NCBI GenBank assembly: GCA_017549205.1
Contig: JAFYVH010000014.1
Coordinates: 91,437-155,436, forward strand
Source of the DNA: Clostridia bacterium
GTDB lineage: Bacteria > Bacillota > Clostridia > UBA1381 > UBA9506
Direction: 5' to 3'
Length of the DNA stretch: 64,000 bases
The position numbers were made by a program, and so were the translations under genes. Below the pieces are notes generated by a model. It searched no databases. It was not told the origin of the DNA and was given only the letters and a program-made list of their open reading frames with translations. This document shows positions 52,842-60,850 of the stretch, piece by piece; the stretch's first letter is position 1, and every line of letters begins with the position of its first letter.

Positions 52842-53177
52842 TCACACAGCGCTTTCCTCTTTCAAAGTAACAAAAGCAGCATACTGCTCTGTTAAATTTT
52901 CTAAAGTTAAAACCAGACTGTCCAGAAGCAAATCGGCATCGTGCCGCTCTTTTTCTGTAAGTTGTTTCGGCAAAGCACAGGCAACATAGCCCTCACGCAC
53001 TGTTGGCGCAAGCTCGATTTTCGCCACATCGGTAAGGCCATTCACCGTTGTCATAACCGCTGTAGTAACCGCTGCACAAACAATATCTGTGCCGGCATCT
53101 CCAAAGCCTGCATGACCGCTAACGGTAAAGCCCGTAATTTTGTGGCTTTCGTTTCTAAATAAAGAAATTGTAATCAT
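52842..53177 (-). CDS. prp: Ribosomal-processing cysteine protease Prp
   Basis: Small cysteine protease of 111 aa that removes the L27 N-terminal extension in Firmicutes. Catalytic His22 is in SGHAGFG and Cys34 in DIVCAAV. It sits between rplU and rpmA as in Bacillus and Staphylococcus. There is no clear RBS before its ATG, 9 bases after the rplU stop, so it is probably translated by coupling and made in smaller amounts than the ribosomal proteins. Confidence 0.95.
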   Translation of the reverse strand: MITISLFRNESHKITGFTVSGHAGFGDAGTDIVCAAVTTAVMTTVNGLTDVAKIELAPTVREGYVACALPKQLTEKERHDADLLLDSLVLTLENLTEQYAAFVTLKEESAV

Positions 53178-53186
53178 ACGATAGCA

Positions 53187-53498
53187 TTAAGCATTGATCT
53201 TTTCAATGACAACCTTGGTATAGGGCTGTCTGTGACCCTGCTTCTTCGCATAGCCTTTTTTGGGTTTGTACTTAAATACAATAACCTTCTTGGCTTTACC
53301 TTCGCCGGCTACCTTTGCTGTTACGCTGGCACCTTCCACAAAAGGAGCACCAACCTTTAAGTCGCTACCTTCACCAACAGCGATAACTTCGCTGAAAGTA
53401 ACGGTTTCATCAGCAGCAACGCCCAGCTTTTCAACAAAAATTGTATCGCCTTCGCTGACCTTATACTGCTTTCCGCCTGTTTTGATAATTGCGTACAT
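53187..53498 (-). CDS. rplU: 50S ribosomal protein L21
   Basis: Ribosomal protein of 103 aa, with the family start [14 protein letters not shown] and C-terminal [22 protein letters not shown] at 53498 follows GGAGGAGGTG. First gene of rplU-prp-rpmA, under a clear promoter and an L21 leader RNA that likely mediates autoregulation. Confidence 0.97.
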   Translation of the reverse strand: MYAIIKTGGKQYKVSEGDTIFVEKLGVAADETVTFSEVIAVGEGSDLKVGAPFVEGASVTAKVAGEGKAKKVIVFKYKPKKGYAKKQGHRQPYTKVVIEKINA

Positions 53499-53508
53499 GT
53501 TTCGCACC

Positions 53509-53577
53509 TCCTCCATCCTTGCTCGCTGTCACACCAGGGTAAGCATAACGCCGTTTGAGACCCTGTACACGCGGCTA
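53509..53577 (-). ncRNA. Ribosomal L21 leader
   Basis: On the minus strand, the transcribed leader has a stem CAGGGT/ACCCTG (53565-53560 with 53540-53535) and the downstream GGTGTGACAGCGAGCAAGG just before the RBS. These elements and the position match the L21 leader of low-GC Firmicutes as I remember it. In that family the structure is thought to bind L21 for feedback control. Confidence 0.75.
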
Positions 53578-53583
53578 CGAAAT

Positions 53584-53612
53584 AGTATAGCACATTCACC
53601 AAATCTTGTCAA
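53584..53612 (-). promoter_or_regulatory. Sigma-A promoter of rplU-prp-rpmA
   Basis: On the minus strand TTGACA (53612-53607), 17 bases, TATACT (53589-53584): near-perfect. Transcription would begin about 53577, giving an 80-base leader. Confidence 0.9.
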
Positions 53613-53761
53613 GGGTTTTACATAAATTTTTATTTCCACTTCTTTTGGGACTTCTCCCCTTGATATTGCAGAAAAAACAGCCTTTCCCGGACGCCTCAAA
53701 TGGCACACAGAAAAAGCTGTTAATTCATTTTAGAAAATTATGTTTGTATCGTTTTAACGCA

Positions 53762-54517
53762 TTAATACTCGCTGACATTTTTTAAGAAGGCTGCCACACG
53801 CTCGTTGGAAGCGTTGTTAAAGAACTCCTCAGGTGTTCCCTCCTGCAGAACAACACCATCATCCATGAAGATGATTTTATCAGAAACCTCTCTGGCAAAA
53901 TTCATTTCATGGGTAACAATAATCATGGTCGTGTCGTTTTTAGCCAACTGCTTAATAACCTTAAGTACTTCCCCTGTCAGTTCAGGGTCTAAAGCAGAGG
54001 TTGGCTCGTCAAAGCACAAAATGTCAGGGTTGAGCGCCAAGGCTCTTGCAATGGCGACACGCTGTTGCTGACCGCCTGATAATTGGCAGGGGTAATAGTC
54101 CACCTTATCAGAAAGACCAACCTTGTCTATCAATTCCCGCGCCTTTTTCTCGATGTTTTCAGGTGTGTCAAACTTAAGAAGCGTCGGCGCCAGCATAATG
54201 TTCTTTAAAACACTATATTGCGGAAACAGGTTAAAGGACTGAAAAACAAGACCGAAATGCAACCGCATTTCTCTGATGTGTTGCTCGCTCATTTTATTTT
54301 TTTCAGCACCGTTATAAATCACTTTGTCATTAACTGCAATCGTACCGTTTTCAGCAAACTCTAAAAAATTAAGGCAACGCAAAAGGGTGGTTTTTCCGCT
54401 TCCCGATGAACCGATGATGGAAAGCACATCACCCTTTTCAATCGAAAAGCTGATGCCTTTTAAAATCTCCGTTTTTCCAAAGCTTTTTTTCAAATCTTTA
54501 ACTTCTAATATTGGCAT
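53762..54517 (-). CDS. Amino-acid ABC transporter ATPase (second system)
   Basis: GlnQ-type ATPase of 251 aa. Walker A GSSGSGKTT, Q-loop region GLVFQSFNLFPQYSVL, signature LSGGQQQRVA, Walker [13 protein letters not shown] and H-loop IIVTHEMNFA are intact. It starts 4 bases after the permease gene ends. It energises the transporter whose binding protein (55309-56118) has a permuted order, so the coupling machinery itself looks ordinary. Confidence 0.93.
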   Translation of the reverse strand: MPILEVKDLKKSFGKTEILKGISFSIEKGDVLSIIGSSGSGKTTLLRCLNFLEFAENGTIAVNDKVIYNGAEKNKMSEQHIREMRLHFGLVFQSFNLFPQYSVLKNIMLAPTLLKFDTPENIEKKARELIDKVGLSDKVDYYPCQLSGGQQQRVAIARALALNPDILCFDEPTSALDPELTGEVLKVIKQLAKNDTTMIIVTHEMNFAREVSDKIIFMDDGVVLQEGTPEEFFNNASNERVAAFLKNVSEY

Positions 54518-54521
54518 AGCA

Positions 54522-55229
54522 CTAACTCCTGAAATAACTCATTTTCTTTTCGATATAGCCAAACAAAAGGGTCAAAATGCCGCAGAATAATAAGTAATAA
54601 ATCGCCGTATAAAACAGCGGCCACAAAAGACCATCTGACTTAACAAATTTCTGTGCATTCCAAATAATTTCATAAACCATAACCACACGGGCCAAAGAGG
54701 TATCTTTAACCAGAGTGATAATTTCATTACTCATAGGGGGCACGATTCGTTTAAACACCTGAAGCAAAATGACCTTAAAGAAAATTTGAGCCTTTGTCAT
54801 GCCCAAAACTTGACCGGCCTCATATTGACCACGGCTGATGGATTCAATACCGCCACGGTAAATCTCGGAAAAATAGCAGGCATAGTTAATGACAAATGCA
54901 ATCATAACGGCAAAAAAACGGTCGAACACATGCCAGGTGGCAAGCCATTCCACGAAGCCACCGGCAGCTGCACCGGTCGTGAGCAATTTGCTTGCCCAGG
55001 TGCCAATCAAACCGGGACCATAATAAATCACAATCAGCTGCAGCATCAGGGGCGTTCCGCGGATAATCCAGACAAAGATTTTCACAATCCATTTAACCGG
55101 ATTAAAGCGACTCATGGAACCAAAACAAATAACGAGTCCAAGAGGCAGAGAGAACAAAAGCGTTAGTGCAAATAATTTGCAGGTGACCAGCATGCCCTCA
55201 AACAGCTTTAACGATACTTCCACAAACAT
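54522..55229 (-). CDS. Amino-acid ABC transporter permease (second system)
   Basis: HisM/GlnP-type permease of 235 aa. The EAA loop reads GQYEAGQVLGMTKAQIFFK, followed by VILLQVFKRIVPPMSNE; FSEIYRGGIESI precedes it. About five membrane segments. The domain order is conventional. It lies between the permuted binding protein gene and the ATPase gene. Confidence 0.92.
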   Translation of the reverse strand: MFVEVSLKLFEGMLVTCKLFALTLLFSLPLGLVICFGSMSRFNPVKWIVKIFVWIIRGTPLMLQLIVIYYGPGLIGTWASKLLTTGAAAGGFVEWLATWHVFDRFFAVMIAFVINYACYFSEIYRGGIESISRGQYEAGQVLGMTKAQIFFKVILLQVFKRIVPPMSNEIITLVKDTSLARVVMVYEIIWNAQKFVKSDGLLWPLFYTAIYYLLFCGILTLLFGYIEKKMSYFRS

Positions 55230-55249
55230 AAAATTTACCTCATAACTTG

Positions 55250-55286
55250 TGCAAAGGCACCAGGCAAAATGCCTGCTGCCTTTGCA
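55250..55286 (-). other. Strong hairpin between permuted binding-protein gene and permease
   Basis: TGCAAAGGCA (55250-55259) pairs with TGCCTTTGCA (55277-55286), and AGGCA/TGCCT (55262-55274) forms an inner stem over an AAA loop. No U-run. Likely stabilises the binding protein mRNA. Confidence 0.8.
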
Positions 55287-55308
55287 TTAAAATCAATTTA
55301 ATCTAAAA

Positions 55309-56118
55309 TTATTTAACCATTGCATTAGCCATGGTTAAGTCAATGATACAGGCATCGCAGGAACCGCTTGTAACCTCTAAGAGAGCATCGGTCTGTGTGC
55401 CAACTTCTGTCAGGTTAGCAAAACCGCACTCTTCGGCAGCAGCAGCACCGGCAGAACCGGATTCTGCAGCAAAGCTTAAGTCTTTCATGCTTTCAGCGTC
55501 AGCATAATCAGCAGCTTTGTCAGCAGCCATTACAACAACCTGTGCATTTTTAACATAAGCAGCAGAACAGCTTGTGTTCTTTAAAACATCTTCGGAAATT
55601 GTCATGCCGTTCCAGATGCAGTCAATGGCTTTTGATTCCAGTGCAACAAACTTGTTATCCCAGTCAATTTCAACAAATTCAGCGGCAACACCCAGCTTTT
55701 CGCAAACTGCTTCAGCAAATTCGGTGTCAAAACCGGTCCATTTGTCTTCAGCGTCTTTATAGTTCATGGGTTCATAATCGGTGATACCGATAATCAGCTT
55801 GCCATTAGCCTTTACATAGTCAACATCAGCCAGAGTTACCTCTTCTTCTTCAGCGGGCGCTAAATCAGAAAGAGCCAGGTCATATTTTTCAGCAAGAGCT
55901 GCTAAAGTGCCGTCTGCCTCCAGCTCGGCAATGTAATCGTTAACAACAGCTGTCAGGTCAGAACCCTTTCTGAAACCGATGCCATATTCTTCGCTTGTGA
56001 GCTCGCAGGCAATCGCCAGAGAAGCTTCTTCATTGTTTGTTTTTACGGTTGTTGCACAGCCTGTTAATGCCAAAACCAGCATCAGAGAAACCAGTGCAAA
56101 AGACAATACTTTTTTCAT
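55309..56118 (-). CDS. Solute-binding lipoprotein with circularly permuted SBP_bac_3 order
   Basis: A 269-aa lipoprotein (lipobox LTGC, Cys21) that supplies ligand to the adjacent permease and ATPase. Its segments are in an unusual order. Residues 33-83 (LTSEEYGIGFRKGSD, then ADGTLAALAEKYDL) form the module that normally ends SBP_bac_3 proteins. A Glu-rich linker (84-97) follows, then residues 98-269 hold the usual start (KLIIGITDYEPMNY), lobe 2 (IWNGMTISEDV, VKNAQVVVMAAD) and end at IIDLTMANAMVK, where the moved module would normally begin. The termini thus lie in lobe 2 and the old ends are joined in lobe 1. The frame is intact with no stop or shift. The lobe-2 arginine of many amino-acid binders is absent. 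The ligand is unknown. Confidence 0.92.
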   Translation of the reverse strand: MKKVLSFALVSLMLVLALTGCATTVKTNNEEASLAIACELTSEEYGIGFRKGSDLTAVVNDYIAELEADGTLAALAEKYDLALSDLAPAEEEEVTLADVDYVKANGKLIIGITDYEPMNYKDAEDKWTGFDTEFAEAVCEKLGVAAEFVEIDWDNKFVALESKAIDCIWNGMTISEDVLKNTSCSAAYVKNAQVVVMAADKAADYADAESMKDLSFAAESGSAGAAAAEECGFANLTEVGTQTDALLEVTSGSCDACIIDLTMANAMVK

Positions 56119-56256
56119 GTTTAAAATCTCCTTTTTAAAATGAATGTTTACTTATGCCAAGTAACTACTTCATTTTACTATAAAAAAACCGATAAGTAAA
56201 GACTCTTTCCTATTTCTACCTAATTTACAACCGCACGAATGTATCATTTTATTAAA

Positions 56257-56291
56257 CAAAAAAATCTGCCTCAACCATTGTCAAGGCAGAC
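56257..56291 (-). terminator. Terminator of the VanW gene
   Basis: TCTGCCT (56265-56271) pairs with AGGCAGA (56284-56290), with an A-run on the left that reads as U-run. The stem begins inside the last codons of vanW-like gene. Confidence 0.75.
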
Positions 56292-56898
56292 GATATAAGC
56301 TAGCCGAAACCGTATTGGCATCCATGGATACGGCAATTTTAACAGTGCTCTCAGAATCGTTACGAAAACGCATATCCAGACTCCCGTAATTGACAGAGGC
56401 GTCGCTTCCCTCCTGGGCATAGGCTACCGGCTTTTGATGGCTGTGCCGTTCTAAAATTGTCATGCCGGCACCTTGTGCCGCCTGATAAATAGTGGTAGAA
56501 AGCTGACAAACCCCACCACCGCATCCCATCTCTTTTTCTTCATGCACAATAACGGTTGCATCTTTATAGCCCCTCTCCGGTGTCCGCTCGCCCACCACCT
56601 GATTAAAAGAAAAACTCTCGCCCGGCGCAAGCACATAGCCATTAACTGCGCCAATAGCCTGTCGAATGTTGTGCAAACGACTTGCATCTTTGTCAAGCAG
56701 CGTCGTTTCTGCGCTACCCACTAAGACTTCTTTTGGTTTTTCCTCAGGCGTTTCCTCTTTCGTTATGGGTGCCTCTTCCTTTGGAGTTTCTGTCACATCG
56801 GGTACTCTTTCGGGCACAGGGTCTTTCTCCACAGATGCGCATGATGTTAAAAATAGCAAAAGAATCATGCACAAAGGCATTAATTTTTGAACTTTCAT
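56281..56898 (-). CDS. VanW-family lipoprotein
   Basis: A 205-aa exported protein. ATG 56898 follows GAGGG by 9 bases and gives a signal peptide with lipobox LTSC (Cys20). An acidic, Pro/Glu/Thr-rich stalk (about 21-65) precedes a VanW domain: RLHNIRQAIGAVNGYVLAPGE, FSFNQVVG, CGGGVCQLSTTIYQAA and a late HSHQKPVAYA. VanW proteins are linked to the cell wall, but the reaction is not established. Here it is alone, not in a vancomycin cluster. Confidence 0.88.
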   Translation of the reverse strand: MKVQKLMPLCMILLLFLTSCASVEKDPVPERVPDVTETPKEEAPITKEETPEEKPKEVLVGSAETTLLDKDASRLHNIRQAIGAVNGYVLAPGESFSFNQVVGERTPERGYKDATVIVHEEKEMGCGGGVCQLSTTIYQAAQGAGMTILERHSHQKPVAYAQEGSDASVNYGSLDMRFRNDSESTVKIAVSMDANTVSASLYRLP

Positions 56899-57055
56899 TG
56901 TTGATTCCCTCTTTGCTTTCACGTTTATTATATATTGTGATGATTTTTTAAATGAAAATACCATTTATTTTTTTCCTTTTTACAGTTTTAATTTTTAAAA
57001 AGGTGTCACAATAAATAGCAGGATGTTGTAGTACACAAACAAGGAGAGCGTTCTT

Positions 57056-57454
57056 ATGAAAAATTCAAAATCAGCACAGGATTCTGCTGTGGAAATGTCT
57101 GAACTGGTGTTGCCAAATGATGTAAATTTATTAAATAATCTAAAGGGCGGCAGGCTGATGCACTGGATTGATATTGCCGCTGCCATAACCGCATCGCGCC
57201 ATTCCAATCACATTGTGGCCACAGTTGCCATTGATAACCTGATTTTTAAACATCCTGTGCATCTGGGCGAAATGGTAAAGCTGATGGCAAGCTTAGAGTC
57301 TGTGGGCAACACCTCTATGAACATTAAAGTCACAGTCTGGGCTGAAAATTTGCAAACTGGAAAAGTAATTCAAACCAACGAAGCCCATCTTGTTTTTGTT
57401 GCATTGGATGATGATGGCAAGCCCACGCCTGTCCCAAGATTGCGAAACGATTAA
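57056..57454 (+). CDS. Acyl-CoA thioesterase (hotdog fold)
   Basis: A 132-aa YciA/BFIT-type thioesterase that hydrolyses acyl-CoA to free CoA and acid. Family motifs are LVLPNDVNLLNNLKGGRLM, HWIDIAAAITASRHSNH with the catalytic Asp, and HPVHLGEMVKL. RBS AGGAGAG (AAGGAGAGCG) precedes the ATG. It stands alone, ending at a bidirectional terminator facing spoIIE. Specific chain length not predictable. Confidence 0.92.
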   Translation: MKNSKSAQDSAVEMSELVLPNDVNLLNNLKGGRLMHWIDIAAAITASRHSNHIVATVAIDNLIFKHPVHLGEMVKLMASLESVGNTSMNIKVTVWAENLQTGKVIQTNEAHLVFVALDDDGKPTPVPRLRND

Positions 57455-57482
57455 AACCTTCTATTTAATCAAATTGGTTTGC

Positions 57483-57517
57483 AAAAACTCCGACTCATAA
57501 AAAAGTCGGGGTTTTTA
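57483..57517. terminator. Bidirectional terminator between thioesterase and spoIIE
   Basis: A 13-bp stem (57483-57495 with 57504-57516, one G-T pair) with A5 left and T5 right. Convergent gene ends lie on both sides. Confidence 0.88.
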
Positions 57518-57521
57518 AAAC

Positions 57522-59861
57522 TCAGGCTGCTGACATGCGAGCCGCCAGCACGGTCATATCATCTTTGGCTTGTCCGCCTGCCATTTGCAGGGCAAATCGC
57601 AAAATTTCATCGGCCAGTTGTTGCGGTGTTTCACCTGAAAAGTCATCAATTAGTTTTTGTAGTCTATCCGAACCGCTATGCTCTAAAATATCAGAAACGC
57701 CGTCTGTCACCATTACCACATAGTCGCCGTCTTTTGCAAATTTTAAATCGCAATCGGCTTCAACATTGCGGACGATGCCCGCAGGCAAAGAGGTGCACGA
57801 AACCCGCTCAACACCCTCTCGGTTTTTTACATAAGAACTGCTTGCGCCAATCTTAATAAACTCTAAAGCACCGCTATACAAATTTACAAGGCATAAATCT
57901 GCCGTGGCAAAGCTTTCTCTTTCTGTGCTGACCATCAGCATGCTGTTAATGAGTCTGAGCGCCGTTTCTTTATCAAAACCCGCCGCCAAAAGCTGTCTAA
58001 TTAAATGCACCGTCATGTTGCTTTGCTTTTCTGCATCGTCCCCCTGTCCCATGCCATCAGAGAGAGCCAGAATATACCGTCCCTCACCGGATAGTGAAAA
58101 CATGTGATGGTCACCGCAGACAATGCCGTTTTCTCCTGCCACCTGCGCGAAACCCACCGCAACAGAAAACCGTGTTTTTTCCACGAATTTAATCCGGTTA
58201 TCTTCTCCACGGCGCACAGACGGCAGGCGAACCATGGGCACTTCTACGGCACGACTTACAATCTCTGTTAAATGCTGCAGATTTTTATTTTCTTCCACAC
58301 CATCAGAAAGCGCAAGCATGACCTCTAAATTTTCCTGCCCTGTCACACGAACACGCTCTGCCTCAATGCCTTTTCTGTCTAAAGCAGCCATGATGCGTCG
58401 CTCAAGCACAATGCTTTCATCAGGCTCAAGACTCATTTGTTTTTTTAAATGCTCCAAAACCATCGACATGTTGTTAAATTGCTCTGTGACCAGGCTGCGA
58501 CTTTCAGACACTCTGCCCGCCCACATCTGATTGATTTTATGTAATTCATAATGTTTATTTAGGTTCAGTAAAAAGGCATCAAGCCGAATGCATTCATTTT
58601 TGAAAAGCTCAGGTACATCCTCTATTGTTGCTGTGCCCCGATGTTCCATTCGATTATATAAAGTTAAAAGCGACTTTTTAGTGTCGTTATATTCTTTTTG
58701 CCAGCAATATTTCATCAAAGAGCAATCACGACAAACACAATTTGCTGTTTTGTCAAACAAAAGACCCGGATCACGCATTTCGGCATTTACCCTGGATTCT
58801 ACTGCATCATTAAAGGCAGAAGACAGTGCCGCAAAAGATTTAGATGCCTCTGTTAATTTATCTTCCATAATCTCCCGGGCTCTCAAAACAGAATCTTCTG
58901 CCAAATCCGGCGCTTTTACAAGCTGTCCGAAAAGAGATAAAAAATAATCGGGAATCATGCATAAAATCACACCCGCCGCCAGTACATAATAAAAGGCAAC
59001 GACATTATTTGAAGAGGCATTAAAATATAAAACTGCTACGCTATTTGCAATAAAAAAGCCTAAAATGACCCCAATCCTCCCTTTTTTTTGCAACAAGCCA
59101 GCACACAGAGAGCTAACGGCATAAACCGCCACAACTTGTGCCGGCAGCACATCAACTAAGCTGTTCACCAAGCCCAGCACAACACCTGCTGTGCACGCCA
59201 TAGAAAAGCCGCAGGTCATACCGGTAATAAAAATAATTAAAAGACTTATAACATGGGAAATCCCCTGCAAATAGGGCACCAAGCCCAGGCTGATGACAGA
59301 AACGGAAGAAAGCAGCAACAGACTTAAAGTTTCAACGGGCTCAAAAACATGACGGTTTTTCAGGTTCCGTATAAGCCCCGCAGCTCTGTCAAAAGCAAAA
59401 AAGGAAAGGAAAGCTAAAATGGATTCCAAAAGCTGATATAAAATATCATAAAGCATAAAGCCGTCAAATCCAATAAAAACCAGTCCTGTTACGACTAACG
59501 ACCCTGCTGATGTTACGGCATAAAGCCATCGTCTTTCCGAAAATTCTTTTTCCATTAAAATACCAAAGGCACAGGTAATCACCAAAGCCCCTGCATATTT
59601 CATAGCATAAAGACCCATGCCCGCTGTCAAAATGCCTAACCCCACAGCCAAAAAACACAGACTGCGCTTTTGTTTAGAAAAGACTGCGGCAAAATAAGAT
59701 ATGCCAAAAGGCGACATGGCACCAAACAAATAAATCTTACCCAGCAAGAAAGAAAAGACATACTCCACAAATTCATAAATCCCAAAACTTCGTATTTTTC
59801 GTCTGTTTTTCGGCAAGGGAATCTTCATCTCATTGTAAGATTGTATTTCTCGATTTGTCAT
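57522..59861 (-). CDS. spoIIE: Stage II sporulation protein E (SpoIIE phosphatase)
   Basis: Membrane PP2C phosphatase of 779 aa that dephosphorylates SpoIIAA and so activates forespore sigma F. About ten N-terminal membrane segments (roughly 40-300) are followed by a central oligomerisation region with a cysteine group CVCRDCSLMKYC and the C-terminal PP2C domain (about 560-779) with MFSLSGEGRYILALSDGMGQGDDAEKQ (seen as two adjacent parts), GASSSYVKNR and VVMVTDGVSDI. ATG 59861 follows GGAGGG by 7 bases; the upstream extension of the frame lacks support. Upstream are a -10 and Spo0A-box-like sites. This gene is strong evidence that the host makes endospores. Confidence 0.96.
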   Translation of the reverse strand: MTNREIQSYNEMKIPLPKNRRKIRSFGIYEFVEYVFSFLLGKIYLFGAMSPFGISYFAAVFSKQKRSLCFLAVGLGILTAGMGLYAMKYAGALVITCAFGILMEKEFSERRWLYAVTSAGSLVVTGLVFIGFDGFMLYDILYQLLESILAFLSFFAFDRAAGLIRNLKNRHVFEPVETLSLLLLSSVSVISLGLVPYLQGISHVISLLIIFITGMTCGFSMACTAGVVLGLVNSLVDVLPAQVVAVYAVSSLCAGLLQKKGRIGVILGFFIANSVAVLYFNASSNNVVAFYYVLAAGVILCMIPDYFLSLFGQLVKAPDLAEDSVLRAREIMEDKLTEASKSFAALSSAFNDAVESRVNAEMRDPGLLFDKTANCVCRDCSLMKYCWQKEYNDTKKSLLTLYNRMEHRGTATIEDVPELFKNECIRLDAFLLNLNKHYELHKINQMWAGRVSESRSLVTEQFNNMSMVLEHLKKQMSLEPDESIVLERRIMAALDRKGIEAERVRVTGQENLEVMLALSDGVEENKNLQHLTEIVSRAVEVPMVRLPSVRRGEDNRIKFVEKTRFSVAVGFAQVAGENGIVCGDHHMFSLSGEGRYILALSDGMGQGDDAEKQSNMTVHLIRQLLAAGFDKETALRLINSMLMVSTERESFATADLCLVNLYSGALEFIKIGASSSYVKNREGVERVSCTSLPAGIVRNVEADCDLKFAKDGDYVVMVTDGVSDILEHSGSDRLQKLIDDFSGETPQQLADEILRFALQMAGGQAKDDMTVLAARMSAA

Positions 59862-59894
59862 ATGTAAACCCTCCAGGAAAATTTTGGTATTTCC

Positions 59895-59970
59895 ATTATA
59901 TACCAATTTTTGTGCGTAATTTGTCGTCTTTTGCGGGTGTGTCCAAAAAATCTTTCTGCTAAATTCGACA
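59895..59970 (-). promoter_or_regulatory. spoIIE promoter with Spo0A-box-like sites
   Basis: On the minus strand TGTCGAA (59970-59964) is a perfect 0A-box core; a second site (59928-59920) is TTTGTCGTC read on the plus strand, 7 of 9 to consensus, and sits at the -35 position relative to TATAAT (59900-59895). There is no TTGACA, so activation by Spo0A bound at -35 is plausible, as in Bacillus spoIIE. Confidence 0.6.
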
Positions 59971-60120
59971 TTTCTCCATTTAAAAAAGATAATTTTTTGA
60001 TTCTCTGTTTGCATTTAGCCAAGAATGTGGTATACTATAAATTGATAAAGTATGTAGTTATGAAAAACCTTTTAATTTTAAATAAACAATCTTCATAACT
60101 ATACATAACAGGAGGCCGTT

Positions 60121-60831
60121 TTGAAAGAAAAAATTTACACCATTCCCCTGACCGATGCCTTCTCTGAAGGCGGCGAATGTCCCTTTTGCACTTTAGAAAA
60201 AAAGTTAGAGGCAGAACAAGTGAGTTATGCCCTGGGGGCTTCCATGATGGAGCCTGACAGCCGCATTCTCTCTAACGAAAAAGGATATTGCAGACGGCAC
60301 TTTGAACAAATGAGTCATGAATCAAAGGCATTAAGCCTTGCCCTTGTTCTTGATACGCACTTAAATGAACTGATTGAAAAGCTTGAGTCTGTAGCAAAAA
60401 TTCCCGAAGCAAAGGGTGGGCTCTTTAAAAAGACCGTAGACATCGCACCTATTTTAGAGGTTTTGAAGAAAAAGGAAGAGAGCTGTCTGATTTGTGAAAA
60501 AATACAGCACACTTTAGAAAAATTTGCAGAAGTTTTTTGGTATTTATATAAAAACGAGCCGGATTTTAAGGAAAAAGTGCTTGAATGTCAGGGCTTTTGC
60601 CTGCCCCACTTTCAGTTACTGATCACCTGCGCTCAAAGAGAGCTTTCGGGAAAGGCGCTTTCAGAGGGGCTGCGTGACATCACGGCCTTAGAGCTTGACA
60701 ATTTAAAGCGCATAAATGAAGAGGTTAATTGGTTTACCAAAAAGTTTGACTATCGCTATCAAAACGAGCCATGGCACAATTCTAAAGATGCTCCCCAGCG
60801 CGCTATGGAAAAGCTGTCTAAATTTTTATAA
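60121..60831 (+). CDS. DUF6062-like cysteine-rich cytoplasmic protein
   Basis: A 236-aa soluble, largely helical protein with two similar halves. Each half has a CxxC followed later by a CxxH: CPFC and CRRHF in the first, CLICEK and CLPHFQ in the second. This looks like an internally duplicated metal-binding helical domain, as I recall for DUF6062. The start is TTG at 60121 with GGAGG 5 bases before it. It is divergent from spoIIE and heads the run leading to coaE. No function is known. Confidence 0.75.
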   Translation: MKEKIYTIPLTDAFSEGGECPFCTLEKKLEAEQVSYALGASMMEPDSRILSNEKGYCRRHFEQMSHESKALSLALVLDTHLNELIEKLESVAKIPEAKGGLFKKTVDIAPILEVLKKKEESCLICEKIQHTLEKFAEVFWYLYKNEPDFKEKVLECQGFCLPHFQLLITCAQRELSGKALSEGLRDITALELDNLKRINEEVNWFTKKFDYRYQNEPWHNSKDAPQRAMEKLSKFL

Positions 60832-60850
60832 AAAGCAAGGAGGCGAAAAC

